A stretch of DNA of 64,000 nt from CAHJXG01 sp964235485 (GTDB lineage Bacteria > Pseudomonadota > Alphaproteobacteria > Acetobacterales > Acetobacteraceae). The notes beneath the pieces are model-generated. The model was given only the letters and a program-made list of their open reading frames with translations, did no database searches and had not been told where the DNA came from. The stretch spans positions 35,687 to 99,686 of the forward strand of contig CAXSAZ010000014.1 of NCBI GenBank assembly GCA_964235485.1. The letters run 5' to 3'. Positions 1-8,378 of the stretch are shown here, piece by piece. Numbering within the stretch: the stretch's first letter is position 1; each line of letters begins with the position of its first letter. Both the position numbers and the translations under genes were made by a program.

Positions 1-878
1 TCGAACGAGTCGAACTTGCGCTCCGCGCGCAGGAAGTCATGCAGCGCCACCACGACCTCCTGGCCATACAGGTCGCCGTCCCAATCGAACAGGTGCGCCT
101 CCACCCGGCTTTCCGTGCCCTCGTTCACCGTGGGGCGGCGGCCGATGTTGGCGACGCCGGGCACGATCGCGCCGTCCGGCAGAGTGACCCGCACGGCATA
201 AACGCCGCGCGCCGGCTCCAGGTGGCGACCCAGCGGCACGTTGGCGGTGGGAAAGCCGATGGTGCGCCCGCGCTTGTCGCCGTGCGTCACCGGGCCGCGC
301 ACCGCCCAGGGCCGGCCCAGCTCCGCCGCGGCGCGCTCGGGGTAGCCGTCCTGCAGCAGGCGGCGGATGCGGGTCGAGCTGATCGGCCCCTGCGCGTCGG
401 CCAGCGGCGGCACCACGGTGAGGCCGATGCCCAGCGCCTCCGCCCGCGCGGCCAGATACGCGATGTCGCCGCCCCGGCGGTGCCCGAACGCGAAGTCCGG
501 GCCGCAGGCCAGATGCGCCGCGCCCAGGCCGCCGTGCAGCACCTCCTCCACGAACGCCTCGGCGCTCAGCCAGGAGAACGCGCGGTCGAACGGCATCTCA
601 TACACGGTCTGCACGCCGAGCACCGCCAGCGCCGCCGCGCGCTCGGCCGGGAGCGTGAGGCGGAAGGCCGGGTCGTCGGGGCGGAACAGCTCGCGCGGGT
701 GCGGCTCGAAGGTCAGCACGGCGAGGGGCTTGCCGGGCCGCGCGGCGTGGAGGGCGCGCAGCACGTGGGCGTGGCCCCCATGCACGCCGTCGAAGTTGCC
801 CAGCGCCACCGCCGCGCCGCGCAGCGCGTCCGGCAGGCCGCGCCAGTCGCGGACGATCTGCAACGAAGGGGGCGGCAT
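1..878 (-). CDS. ribF: Bifunctional riboflavin kinase / FAD synthetase, C-terminal end outside window
   Basis: Makes FMN from riboflavin and then FAD, in the cytoplasm. The N-terminal adenylyltransferase domain shows the nucleotide-binding stretch NFDGVHGGH at about residues 28-36 and a GPDFAFG segment. The C-terminal flavokinase domain shows GRTIGFPTANV, GVYAVRV and GVANIGRRPT. The visible 292 residues end at ERKFDSF, so only roughly the last 20-40 residues of a typical RibF are missing beyond the left edge. The ATG at 878 gives MPPPSLQIVRDWRGLP, a normal RibF N-terminus. It is transcribed away from the hydratase gene, with 167 bases between the two starts. Confidence 0.93.
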   Translation of the reverse strand, partial: MPPPSLQIVRDWRGLPDALRGAAVALGNFDGVHGGHAHVLRALHAARPGKPLAVLTFEPHPRELFRPDDPAFRLTLPAERAAALAVLGVQTVYEMPFDRAFSWLSAEAFVEEVLHGGLGAAHLACGPDFAFGHRRGGDIAYLAARAEALGIGLTVVPPLADAQGPISSTRIRRLLQDGYPERAAAELGRPWAVRGPVTHGDKRGRTIGFPTANVPLGRHLEPARGVYAVRVTLPDGAIVPGVANIGRRPTVNEGTESRVEAHLFDWDGDLYGQEVVVALHDFLRAERKFDSF

Positions 879-1045
879 CAGGCGCCGCTGGCCGCTTGGC
901 CGATGTAGGTAGGTGTGAACGCGATGCCGTCCATGCCGGGTCCCCTTCCGCGAAATGGACAAGGCATGGGCGCGGTGCGAAGGTCAAGGCATCTTGGCGG
1001 GGCCGGACTGCCCGATGCCCGCCGCCTTCCCGGAGACGCCGTGAG

Positions 1046-1804
1046 ATGGATCGCCACCACGATGCGGCCCGCCTGCTGCTAAGCGCGCGGCGCGACCCTA
1101 CGCAGAAGCTGCACAGCCTGCCGGAAGCGATGCGCCCCAAGACCGGGGAGCAAGCCTATTTGGTCCAGCGCGCGATCATGGCGGAGTTGGGCGGGGGCAT
1201 CGGCGGGTGGAAGGTCGGCTCGCCCCACCCCACGGGGCCGTTCACCTGCGCGCCGCTGCCGGCCGCCGGCGTGCAGGCCAGCCCGGGCCATGTGTCCACC
1301 GAGCACTGCACCGACGGGGGCGTGGAAGCGGAGGTCGCGGTGACGCTGGCCCGCGACCTGCCGCCGCGCGATGCTCCCTACGGCGAGGAGGAGGTCATGG
1401 CCGCCATCGCCTCCGCCCACCCGGCCATCGAGGTGCTGCAAAGCCGCTTTGTCGATCCGGACCGGGTGGACCCGCTTTCGGCGCTGGCCGACAGCCTGGC
1501 GCATTTCGGCCTGGTCGTCGGCCCCGCCGTGGCCGAGTGGCGGTCCGTCGATTGGGCGGCCGAGGGGGTCGCGCTTCAGGTGAACGGCCAGGAAATGAAG
1601 CGGCGCACCGGCAACCCGGGCGGCGACATGCCGCGGCTGCTGGCTTGGCTTGCGAACCACGGCGCGCGCTGGGCGGGCGGGCTGCGGGCCGGGCAGGTCG
1701 TGACGACGGGATCATGGACCGGCAAGGACTTCGTGCCGCCCGGCGCGGAGGTGCGGATCGCCTTTGACCACGCGGGCGACGCCGCGCTGCGGTTCTCCCC
1801 GTGA
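1046..1804 (+). CDS. 2-keto-4-pentenoate hydratase / fumarylacetoacetate hydrolase family protein
   Basis: 252 residues. Resembles the MhpD/2-oxopent-4-enoate hydratase group of the FAH superfamily, which hydrates dienoates formed in aromatic meta-cleavage. Family-like segments are GGWKVGSPHPTGPF (about residues 47-60), a metal-site-like EAEVAVTLARDLP stretch, HPAIEVLQSRF and the C-terminal QVVTTGSWTGKDFVPPGAEV. The ATG at 1046 was preferred over upstream frames because homology starts at once (MDRHHDAARLLLSARRD). The stop overlaps the GTG start of the next gene by 4 bases, so the two are probably one unit. No ring-cleavage genes lie nearby, so the true substrate is unknown. Confidence 0.85.
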   Translation: MDRHHDAARLLLSARRDPTQKLHSLPEAMRPKTGEQAYLVQRAIMAELGGGIGGWKVGSPHPTGPFTCAPLPAAGVQASPGHVSTEHCTDGGVEAEVAVTLARDLPPRDAPYGEEEVMAAIASAHPAIEVLQSRFVDPDRVDPLSALADSLAHFGLVVGPAVAEWRSVDWAAEGVALQVNGQEMKRRTGNPGGDMPRLLAWLANHGARWAGGLRAGQVVTTGSWTGKDFVPPGAEVRIAFDHAGDAALRFSP

Positions 1805-2478
1805 CGCGCGCCCTGGTCGTCGGCGCCGGGCCGGGCTTGTCGGCGAGCTTCGCCCGTGCCCTGGCGCGGCAGGGCTATGCGGTGGCGCTCGCGGCGCGGC
1901 ATACGGGCAAGCTCGCGGCGCTGGCCGCCGAGACCGGGGCCAGCCTGCACGCCTGCGACGCCGCCGATCCCGGAAGCGTTGCCGCCCTGTTCGCCGCCGT
2001 GGGCGCGCCCGAGGTCGTGCTTTACAACCCCAGTTACCGCGTCCGCGGCCCGCTCGTGGACCTCGACCCGGCGGAGGTGGCGCAGAGCCTCGCCGTCACC
2101 GCGTTCGGCGCGTTCCTGGTGGCGCAGGGGGCCGCGCGGGGCATGTTGGCGGCTGGGCGCGGCACGATCCTGCTGACTGGCGCATCCGCCGGGGTCAAAG
2201 GCTTCGCGCAGTCCGCGCCTTTCGCCATGGGCAAGTTCGCGCTGCGCGGCCTGGCGCAAAGCATGGCGCGGGAGCTGCACCCCCAAGGCGTGCATGTGGT
2301 GCATGTCGTGGTCGATGGCGCCATCCGCTCCCTCGCCCGTGCGGCGGCGCCGGGTCAGCCCGATGATAGCCTGCTGGACCCGGACGCCATTGCGCAAACG
2401 GTGCTGGACGTGCTGGCGCAGCCGCGTTCCTGCTGGACGGACGAGATCGCGGTGCGGCCTTGGACGGAGCGGTTCTGA
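1801..2478 (+). CDS. SDR-family oxidoreductase lacking the catalytic tyrosine
   Basis: 225 residues starting with GTG, overlapping the hydratase stop as GTGA. The N-terminus TRALVVGAGPGLSASFARAL is a Rossmann dinucleotide-binding motif. The LLTGASAG segment supplies the usual active-site Ser. At the YxxxK position the sequence reads FAMGK (in SAPFAMGKFALRGL), so Lys is kept but Tyr is Phe. That change occurs in some SDR subfamilies and makes classical dehydrogenase chemistry uncertain. Shorter than a typical 250-residue SDR. Coupling to the hydratase suggests a shared pathway, which is inference. Confidence 0.82.
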   Translation: MTRALVVGAGPGLSASFARALARQGYAVALAARHTGKLAALAAETGASLHACDAADPGSVAALFAAVGAPEVVLYNPSYRVRGPLVDLDPAEVAQSLAVTAFGAFLVAQGAARGMLAAGRGTILLTGASAGVKGFAQSAPFAMGKFALRGLAQSMARELHPQGVHVVHVVVDGAIRSLARAAAPGQPDDSLLDPDAIAQTVLDVLAQPRSCWTDEIAVRPWTERF

Positions 2479-2529
2479 ACCGCTTTCCGGCCGGGCCACG
2501 CCCGGCCGGAACTCAGTGCCCGTCAGGTC

Positions 2530-4764
2530 TTACCGGCCTTCCAACCCGGACCAGCGCGCCGCGGGGCCGCCCGTGATCCCGCTTATCGAGCCAAGGGCGG
2601 ACCGGGCCGCTGACCACGCCGTGTCCAGCACCCGGTCGCCGGACGAGGCGGGCGACGGCGGCAAGCCGCACATCGCGCCGCGCACCAGCGACGCGAAGTC
2701 GGTGGGTGAGCCGGCGGCGGCCGTCTGCGTCGGGTCATACACCTGCAGCACGGCCATCATGCCGTGGTCCTCGTGGCTCAGGATGTGGCAGTGATAAACG
2801 AAGTTGCCGACCTGCTGCGGCAAAAAGAACGGGACCGTCACGAAAATCCGCCCGCCATAGGGCGCCAAGGGGAACGTGTCGTGCCACACGTCCACGTTCT
2901 CGACCGCCGCGGAATCCCCTCCCGGCGCATACTGCGCGATCAGCCCGGCTGGATCCTGGACGGCCTGGAGGCGCGGCGGCACGCCGGAGTCGGTCTGCCG
3001 CGAAAGGCGGAACTTGTCCTCATGGACGTGGAAGTTGTGCAGCTCGCCCGTGTAGTTGACGATCTCCCAAACCTCCTGCGTGCCCAGGCGCGCGCAGATG
3101 CGGGGCACGGAGTCCGGGTCCAGCATCGCCTGCATGGGGAAGGGCTGCGGCGGGATGGTGTGCTGCGCGTCGATGGGCGCGCCGTTCGCGTCCACGACCT
3201 CGCTGCCCAACTGATAAACCGCGCCGGTCGGGTCGGTGGAAAAGGTGATGCGGCGCCGGGTCACCCGGCCGGGCGGCAGCGTCACGCAGTTGGGGGGTGC
3301 CGCGCCGGCCTGCACGCTTGCGGGCGCCACGGAGGACGGAGCCATCCCGGGCATCGTCATGGTCATCCCCGCCGTCAGGGACGACCCGGGCGCCGCCGGC
3401 GCCGGGCCGGGCGGCATGGCGATCTGGGCCAGGTCGATGTGCGGCCAATGGCTGCCCTGCGCGCCCGTGGTGATGCCGGTGGTGCGCAGCGTCATCTGCC
3501 GGCCCTGCGCGCCGCCCGCGTTGATCACCAGCACCTCCGCGCGGCTCGCGGGCATCATCAGCACGCGCGAAAGCTGCACGCCCACGTTCAGCCCGCTGCC
3601 GCCCGTGGCAGTGGTGCCCGCGGCGACACCGTCCAGGGACAGCACGTCCATCGTCTCCGCCTTGCCCGTCGCGTCCACCAACTCAAGCACGTACGTCTCG
3701 TCGGGGCTGAGGTTGGCGATGCGCCAGATCTGGTTCCGCCCCGGCTGCAGGGTGACGGTGGGGTTGTGCTGGCCGTTGACGGTGTGGAGCCAAACCGTAT
3801 CCCGGTTCAGGTCGGTGACGCCGCCCACGGTGGCGCCGCGGTGGCCGCAGTAGCCCGGCCCCGCGAACTGGCCGGACACGGGCACGGGCGGGTTGGCGTA
3901 GTTCAGGCAGGCGTCCGGGTTGTAGTCGGCCCCGTGCAGCCATTGCGCCCGCTGCCCCGGCGCCGCCGCGTCCGGCACGGCGCCGCGCGGCACGGCGAGC
4001 TGGATGTCGCGCAGCCCCATGTACAGCACGTCGGCGTTGTTCAGCGCGTTCGCGCTCGCCGCGTCGATGGACGGACTGGCGAGCAGGTCGGCGCGCAGGT
4101 CGCCGACATAGAGCATCCCGGCCTGGCCGGCAAAAAGGTCGTCGGCGGTTCGCTCGTGCAGGTGGGCGTGGAACCATTGCAGCCCGGACGGGTAGCGCAC
4201 CGTTGCGGCGGCGCTGCTGAGCTGGGCGCCCGGCAGGGTGGCCGGGATATCGACGCGGTAGGACGTCGTGGTGCCCGGCTGGTCCGCCACGAAGATGTCG
4301 TCGCCGAGCGGCGTGCAAGGCCGCGGGCTGGTGATGAGGCCGTGGGTGTGCAGGTTCACGGCGCCGCTCAGCGGCTCGTCTGCGCCGAGCTGGTTCACCA
4401 CGTCGATGCGCAGCGTGTCGCCGGGCGCGGCGGCCAGCAGGAAAGGCCGGTAGGAGTCAGCGGCGTCCGACGTGGGATCGGCGGCATAGCCCGGCAGCGC
4501 GACAGTGTAGGGGCCGACGTCGGGCCGGTCGGTGTTGCGGACGACCAGGCGGCCCGGGACGACCGGACCGGTCACCGGCGGCAAGGCCGGGCAGGTCGTG
4601 AGCGCGCCCGGCGGGTCCACGGCGCCCGGCGACGGGCCGGTTGGCAGGCCGCTGGCGTAAAGCGGGGTCGGCTGCTGCAGCTCAGCAGCCTTCGCGCCCG
4701 GCATGGCGGCGAGCAGGCAGCAGGCGAACGACGCCGAAGCCGCTTGGACGTGGAACACCCGCAT
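2530..4764 (-). CDS. Secreted multicopper oxidase
   Basis: 744 residues with a likely Sec signal peptide (MRVFHVQAASASFACCLLAAMPGAKA). All four copper-binding blocks are visible: HTHGL at about 139-143, WFHAHLHE at about 197-204, HNFHVH at 576-581 and HCHILSHEDHGMM at 658-670. This fits a three-cupredoxin oxidase using type 1, 2 and 3 copper centres in the periplasm. A methionine-rich linker (GMTMTMPGM) resembles copper-handling oxidases. The start at 4764 was chosen because it begins the signal peptide and has GGAG eight bases upstream; a longer frame to 4905 adds a non-signal N-terminus. The substrate (Cu(I), phenolics or other) cannot be told. No copper-resistance partner genes are adjacent. 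Confidence 0.9.
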   Translation of the reverse strand: MRVFHVQAASASFACCLLAAMPGAKAAELQQPTPLYASGLPTGPSPGAVDPPGALTTCPALPPVTGPVVPGRLVVRNTDRPDVGPYTVALPGYAADPTSDAADSYRPFLLAAAPGDTLRIDVVNQLGADEPLSGAVNLHTHGLITSPRPCTPLGDDIFVADQPGTTTSYRVDIPATLPGAQLSSAAATVRYPSGLQWFHAHLHERTADDLFAGQAGMLYVGDLRADLLASPSIDAASANALNNADVLYMGLRDIQLAVPRGAVPDAAAPGQRAQWLHGADYNPDACLNYANPPVPVSGQFAGPGYCGHRGATVGGVTDLNRDTVWLHTVNGQHNPTVTLQPGRNQIWRIANLSPDETYVLELVDATGKAETMDVLSLDGVAAGTTATGGSGLNVGVQLSRVLMMPASRAEVLVINAGGAQGRQMTLRTTGITTGAQGSHWPHIDLAQIAMPPGPAPAAPGSSLTAGMTMTMPGMAPSSVAPASVQAGAAPPNCVTLPPGRVTRRRITFSTDPTGAVYQLGSEVVDANGAPIDAQHTIPPQPFPMQAMLDPDSVPRICARLGTQEVWEIVNYTGELHNFHVHEDKFRLSRQTDSGVPPRLQAVQDPAGLIAQYAPGGDSAAVENVDVWHDTFPLAPYGGRIFVTVPFFLPQQVGNFVYHCHILSHEDHGMMAVLQVYDPTQTAAAGSPTDFASLVRGAMCGLPPSPASSGDRVLDTAWSAARSALGSISGITGGPAARWSGLEGR

Positions 4765-5179
4765 GTAGCCATCTCCGCTTTGGATCCTGTCCAGGTCACG
4801 ATCAAACACTCGTGTGACAGTAAGTCGGAGGCGGCGCGTCGGTAGATATCCAAAGTTATACCACCAGCAGGAACCATACAGACTTCTCGGTTTCTTTACT
4901 GGCAACAGTCTTTTGATGTCGCATTGGCGCGTTGGGGATGTGGGCTGACACGATCAAGCGCCTGACGCTGTTCAACGCAAGCGTGTCGGCTGTTTCGCCA
5001 TGCGTGCGAGGCAGGGCGGCTGATCCAAGGAAAACTCTTCGAGTCAGCGGATGCCCGGCCTTGCGGCATCCGGGCCGGGGAGCCACGGCGGCGTTTCCGC
5101 CGTAAACAGGACGCGCCGGCACTGGATGGGGTGCGCCCGCCTCGCCCTGATCGCTTCAACTCGAGGTCAGCCAGCCCGG
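4765..5179. other. 415-base intergenic region
   Basis: No convincing gene. It contains the presumed promoter region of the multicopper oxidase (both flanking genes run on the minus strand) and is locally AT-richer around 4840-4920. A possible terminator of the upstream P-loop kinase gene lies at 5031-5072. Short open frames here lack any recognisable family signal. Confidence 0.5.
5031..5072 (-). terminator. Possible terminator after the P-loop kinase gene
   Basis: On the minus strand an 8-bp perfect stem (CGGATGCC with GGCATCCG, 5072-5048, 9-base loop) is followed by a small ACTC/GAGT hairpin and then TTTT (complement of 5031-5034). The geometry is not ideal because the T-run follows the second, weaker hairpin. 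Confidence 0.35.
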
Positions 5180-5695
5180 TCAGTGACCGGCGGATGCGTC
5201 GGCCATGCGGTCATGGAGTTCGGCCAGCAGCTCCGCGACGCCGCGCCCCGCCGTGTCCAGGACCAAGCGCGGCCCGTCCCAAGGGTCGTAGGCGCGTTGC
5301 CGCACGTCGTCCCAGCTTGGAACGCGCAGCCCCGCGATGTCGGCTTCCCGCGTTTCCACCCGGCGTCGGTGCTCAACCGGATCGGAGCAGACAAGCTCGA
5401 CCTCCACGCAGGGCGAGGAAGCGTTGGCCGCCGCCCGCCTCCAGGCGCTCCGCGTGATGGCGAGAGGGTTGACCGAGTCCGCGACGACATCCCGGCCCAA
5501 GGCCAGGTTCGACTCGGCCAGCGCGTAGGCGACCAAGTAGCCGGACGGCCCGACCGCGCCCGCCAGCATCCCGGAGTCCCTGATGGCCTGCTCGATGCTG
5601 TCGATGCGGAGGTATGTCGCCCGCTTCTGCTGCGCGACCAGCCGTGCCAGCGTCGTCTTGCCCGTCCCCGGCAGCCCGCCGAACACGATCAGCAT
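5180..5695 (-). CDS. Small P-loop kinase-like ATPase
   Basis: 171 residues. The Walker A GLPGTGKTT at residues 7-15 opens a compact kinase fold of the AAA_33/zeta-toxin/shikimate-kinase-like type. It also has LRIDSIEQAI (a lid/substrate Asp), VVADSVNP (Walker B-like) and a late LVLDTAG strand. Such proteins phosphorylate small molecules or nucleosides, but the substrate is not predictable. It is last in a minus-strand block behind two glycosyltransferases, with 10 bases separating it from the second, so co-transcription is likely. No antitoxin partner is visible, which argues against a zeta toxin. Confidence 0.75.
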   Translation of the reverse strand: MLIVFGGLPGTGKTTLARLVAQQKRATYLRIDSIEQAIRDSGMLAGAVGPSGYLVAYALAESNLALGRDVVADSVNPLAITRSAWRRAAANASSPCVEVELVCSDPVEHRRRVETREADIAGLRVPSWDDVRQRAYDPWDGPRLVLDTAGRGVAELLAELHDRMADASAGH

Positions 5696-5705
5696 GTCGG
5701 TCCCC

Positions 5706-6845
5706 TTATTCGCGCAAAGTGCTGCCAACCAGCGGCTCCGGCACCGCCCGCGCATCGTGCTGCGCTTCCCGCGCCAAGGTGCGCAGCTCGCCCACCATCG
5801 CGCGCGCCATGCCCCGCCAGGCCAGTTGCGGATCACCCGTCCCCGTGGACAGCGCCACCTTGCCGGCCAGCAGGCACGCCAAGCCTTCGGCGAGGCTTGT
5901 GGGCGTCGGGTCGCACATGATCGCCATCGGCTCGCCGCGCAGTTGCTCCTCCAAGCCTCCCACCCGGGTCGCCACCAGCCAGCGGCGCGCGGCCACGGCG
6001 GCGGCGGCGACGCCGCTTTGGCTGGCTTCGCGATGCGACAGCACCAGGGCGTCGGCCCAGGCCAGCAGCGCGCCCACCTCGTCTTCCGGCACCCAGCGGT
6101 TCTCGACGGACACGCCGGGCACCGCGCGCAGCGCGTCCAGCACCGCGGTTTCCGGGCCGCTGCCGACCACGCGGACCTCGAAATCCGTCCGCTCGCCCAG
6201 CAGTGCCAAGCTGGCCGCCAACAGGTCCAGGCCCTTGTACGGCAGCAGCCGCCCAAAGGACAGCAGGCGCAGCCGCCCGCCATGCGCCCCCGGCGGCGGC
6301 GGGCGCTTGCCGAACGCGAAGGGCGGCAGGGAGGCCGTCATCAGCAGCCGCCCCGAAGCCGCCCCCTGCTGCCGCAGCCGGTCGGCGACGTGCGTGCTCA
6401 GCGCGAACAGCCGGTCCGCCCGGGCCAGCAGCCGGCGCTGCAACAGCATCTGCAGCGGGAACGCATCGCCAGGATGCAGGTCCGCATCGTGCACCACCAC
6501 GGCGAACGGCACCCCGGCCCGGCGCAGCGCCGCCGCCATCAGCAGGTCGAGCGGCGCCGGCATCGCGCACAGCGCCACGTCCACCCGGTTGTCCCGCAGC
6601 CAGCCCGCAAGGCGCGGCACCAGCACCGGCGCCCGCAGCGCGCGGGCGGCGAAGCCGGCGAGGCCGTCATAGGTCGGGAACGCCAGGTCGCAGGGCGGCG
6701 GCGCGGCCGTGCCCAGGATCTCGGCCCCGGCCGACAAGGACAGCAGCGGCTCCGTTTGCGGCACGCCGGCGAAGTTGCGCACCAGCTCCGCCGCGAAGCG
6801 CGGCCCGGCGCCGCGCCGCCCCCATTGCCAGATCAGCACCCTCAT
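5706..6845 (-). CDS. Glycosyltransferase, GT-B fold (GT4-like)
   Basis: 379 residues starting MRVLIWQWGRRGAGPRFAAE. The C-terminal half carries GT4-like nucleotide-sugar features: LLSFGRLLPYKGLDLLAASL, EVRVVGSGPE, WVPEDEVGALLAWADALVL and the acceptor-side region SQSGVAAAAVAARRWLVATRVGG. The usual EGFGxxxxE motif is degenerate (HREASQSGVA). Cytosolic or membrane-peripheral sugar transfer to a lipid or polymer acceptor is the likely role. The start codon overlaps the stop of the preceding glycosyltransferase by 4 bases (ATGA), indicating coupled translation. Confidence 0.82.
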   Translation of the reverse strand: MRVLIWQWGRRGAGPRFAAELVRNFAGVPQTEPLLSLSAGAEILGTAAPPPCDLAFPTYDGLAGFAARALRAPVLVPRLAGWLRDNRVDVALCAMPAPLDLLMAAALRRAGVPFAVVVHDADLHPGDAFPLQMLLQRRLLARADRLFALSTHVADRLRQQGAASGRLLMTASLPPFAFGKRPPPPGAHGGRLRLLSFGRLLPYKGLDLLAASLALLGERTDFEVRVVGSGPETAVLDALRAVPGVSVENRWVPEDEVGALLAWADALVLSHREASQSGVAAAAVAARRWLVATRVGGLEEQLRGEPMAIMCDPTPTSLAEGLACLLAGKVALSTGTGDPQLAWRGMARAMVGELRTLAREAQHDARAVPEPLVGSTLRE

Positions 6846-8059
6846 CGCGGCAGGCCGGCCACCGGCAGGCCCAGCCCGCGCACCGCGGCGGCAAGCGGTT
6901 CCGGCCCGAGTCGCGCCCGCGCCGCCGCCTGCCCGGCCCGGCCCAGCGCGCGCCGGGCCGCGGCATCGTCCGCCAGCCGCAAGAGGTGCGCCGCGGCGGC
7001 GGGGAGGTCCGGCTCCGCCCACCGTGCGCCCGGCACCATGTAAACGCCGCGGGGATCGTGCGCCGGGACCAGCCGGGCCGGCACGGTCGCCGCGCAGCCG
7101 GCATCCATGAAGTCCACGTTGCCCGACCAATCCGTGGCCACGGCCGGCACGCCCAGCAGCATGGCCTCCGCCAGCACCAGCCCGAACCCTTCGCTGCGAT
7201 GCAGGGACAGCACGATGTCGCAGGCCGCCATCAGGGCGAAGTGGTCGGCCGCCGGGCGGGTCTGCGTGTCGATGCGGATGTTGGGCGCGGCGGCGGCGGC
7301 GGCGCGCAGCCGGGCGAAGTCGTCGAGGAAGTGGTGCGGATCGCCCACGCGCAGCAGCAGCACGCGGTCCGCCCGGTCGCCGAACGCCATGCGGTGCGCC
7401 GCAATGGCACCGAGCGGGTTCTTGCGCTCAAAGGAAGATGCCAGGCTGAACGCCGCCAGCGTGATCACGGCGTCCTCCGGCAGGCCGAACGCCGCCCGGC
7501 CCAATGCGGAGGGCTGCGGCGGGTGCGCGGCCACCGGGTGCGGCACCACCCGGACCCGGCCGGGCAGCAGCGGCTCCAGCGCCGCGGCGGCGAAGCGTGA
7601 CGGCGCCCAGACCTCATGCACGAACGCGGCGCCAGCGCGCCAGGCGTCCGGCGCCACCGGCAGCTCCCACGCCCAATAGCCCACGACCCGGCGCCCGCGC
7701 AGCGCCGCCCGGCCCAGCCGAAGCAGCGCCCGCGGCACCTGCGGCGCGCTTTCGTGCAGCACCAAGGGCGCGCCCCCCGGCGGCAGCGGCGCGCCGCGGC
7801 GCATGGCCCAGCCCGGCACGCCCAGCGCATCCAGCCCGTGCAGCATGAGCCGGGCGCCCTCGCCCAGGCCCGAAGCGCGGTGAAGCTCGCCCGCGACCGC
7901 CACCCCGGCCTGCGCGGGCGGCGCGGGCTGGTCGGGGCGCGGGGCCAGCCAGGCCAATCCCTGGACCAGCCAACGGCGCCGCGCGTCCCGCGGCAGGCCG
8001 CGCCACAGGCGGTGCAGCGGGTGCAAGGGCGGGCCTGGCCCTTGGGCCGCGTCCAGCAT
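6842..8059 (-). CDS. Glycosyltransferase family 4-type protein
   Basis: 405 residues. The C-terminal domain has SEGFGLVLAEAMLLGVPAVA, the classical retaining GT4 EX7E donor-binding motif, with LLRVGDPHHFLDDFARL before it. The N-terminal half (AGELHRASGLGEGARLMLHGLDALGV) resembles the acceptor domain of GTs that start with a Gly-rich loop. First gene of a three-gene minus-strand block (GT, GT, kinase). The ATG at 8059 gives a roughly 50-residue lead before the fold, so the true start could lie downstream. Donor and acceptor sugars unknown. Confidence 0.82.
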   Translation of the reverse strand: MLDAAQGPGPPLHPLHRLWRGLPRDARRRWLVQGLAWLAPRPDQPAPPAQAGVAVAGELHRASGLGEGARLMLHGLDALGVPGWAMRRGAPLPPGGAPLVLHESAPQVPRALLRLGRAALRGRRVVGYWAWELPVAPDAWRAGAAFVHEVWAPSRFAAAALEPLLPGRVRVVPHPVAAHPPQPSALGRAAFGLPEDAVITLAAFSLASSFERKNPLGAIAAHRMAFGDRADRVLLLRVGDPHHFLDDFARLRAAAAAAPNIRIDTQTRPAADHFALMAACDIVLSLHRSEGFGLVLAEAMLLGVPAVATDWSGNVDFMDAGCAATVPARLVPAHDPRGVYMVPGARWAEPDLPAAAAHLLRLADDAAARRALGRAGQAAARARLGPEPLAAAVRGLGLPVAGLPR

Positions 8060-8378
8060 GGTTTCTGCGCCGCCGGCTCAGCGGCCCGGCGCGTGGGCGC
8101 CGCGCCACACCGCCCGCCCCCGCAACGGCGCAAGCCTCGGGGCACCTGCCAGGACCGCCCTTTTCATCTCAAGACGCATGAACCGGCCTTCACCTGCGAA
8201 GAACCGTTATAGCCGCGCCGTCCGGGTGCCGCCAGCGTGCGTGAGGGCGCGGCGTGCATGGGGGCGCCACAGGTTGCCGCCGGCGGCGGGCCGTATAGGA
8301 TATGAGAATGGCCTTGTTGCGCATCCCTTCCCACCCGACCGCCCCCGTCGCAGAATGGCGGGCGGCCTGAGCGCACCG
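8060..8378. other. Divergent intergenic region with a 20-codon leader frame
   Basis: About 320 bases between two divergent genes. The right part has an AT-containing stretch (GTATAGGATATGAGAATGG, 8293-8311) that could hold a promoter for the deacylase gene. A short frame 8308-8370 (MALLRIPSHPTAPVAEWRAA) ends 8 bases before the ATG at 8379; chance is the default explanation. Nothing else recognised. Confidence 0.35.

Noticed and set aside
2764..4845. Long plus-strand frame opposite the multicopper oxidase
   Set aside because: No recognisable domains, biased composition, and the minus strand has all copper-binding motifs with a signal peptide.
4856..5159. Small minus-strand frames of 87-88 codons in the gap upstream of the multicopper oxidase
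   Set aside because: Two overlapping frames with unrelated, low-information sequences. Neither resembles a family and both cross the hairpin region.
5180..5695. Zeta-type toxin of a toxin-antitoxin pair
   Set aside because: The P-loop fold is similar, but no epsilon-like antitoxin gene is adjacent and the gene is tied to glycosyltransferases.
8308..8370. 20-codon leader peptide before the deacylase gene
   Set aside because: No ribosome-binding site or conserved attenuation signal was seen. Short frames are common by chance in GC-rich DNA.
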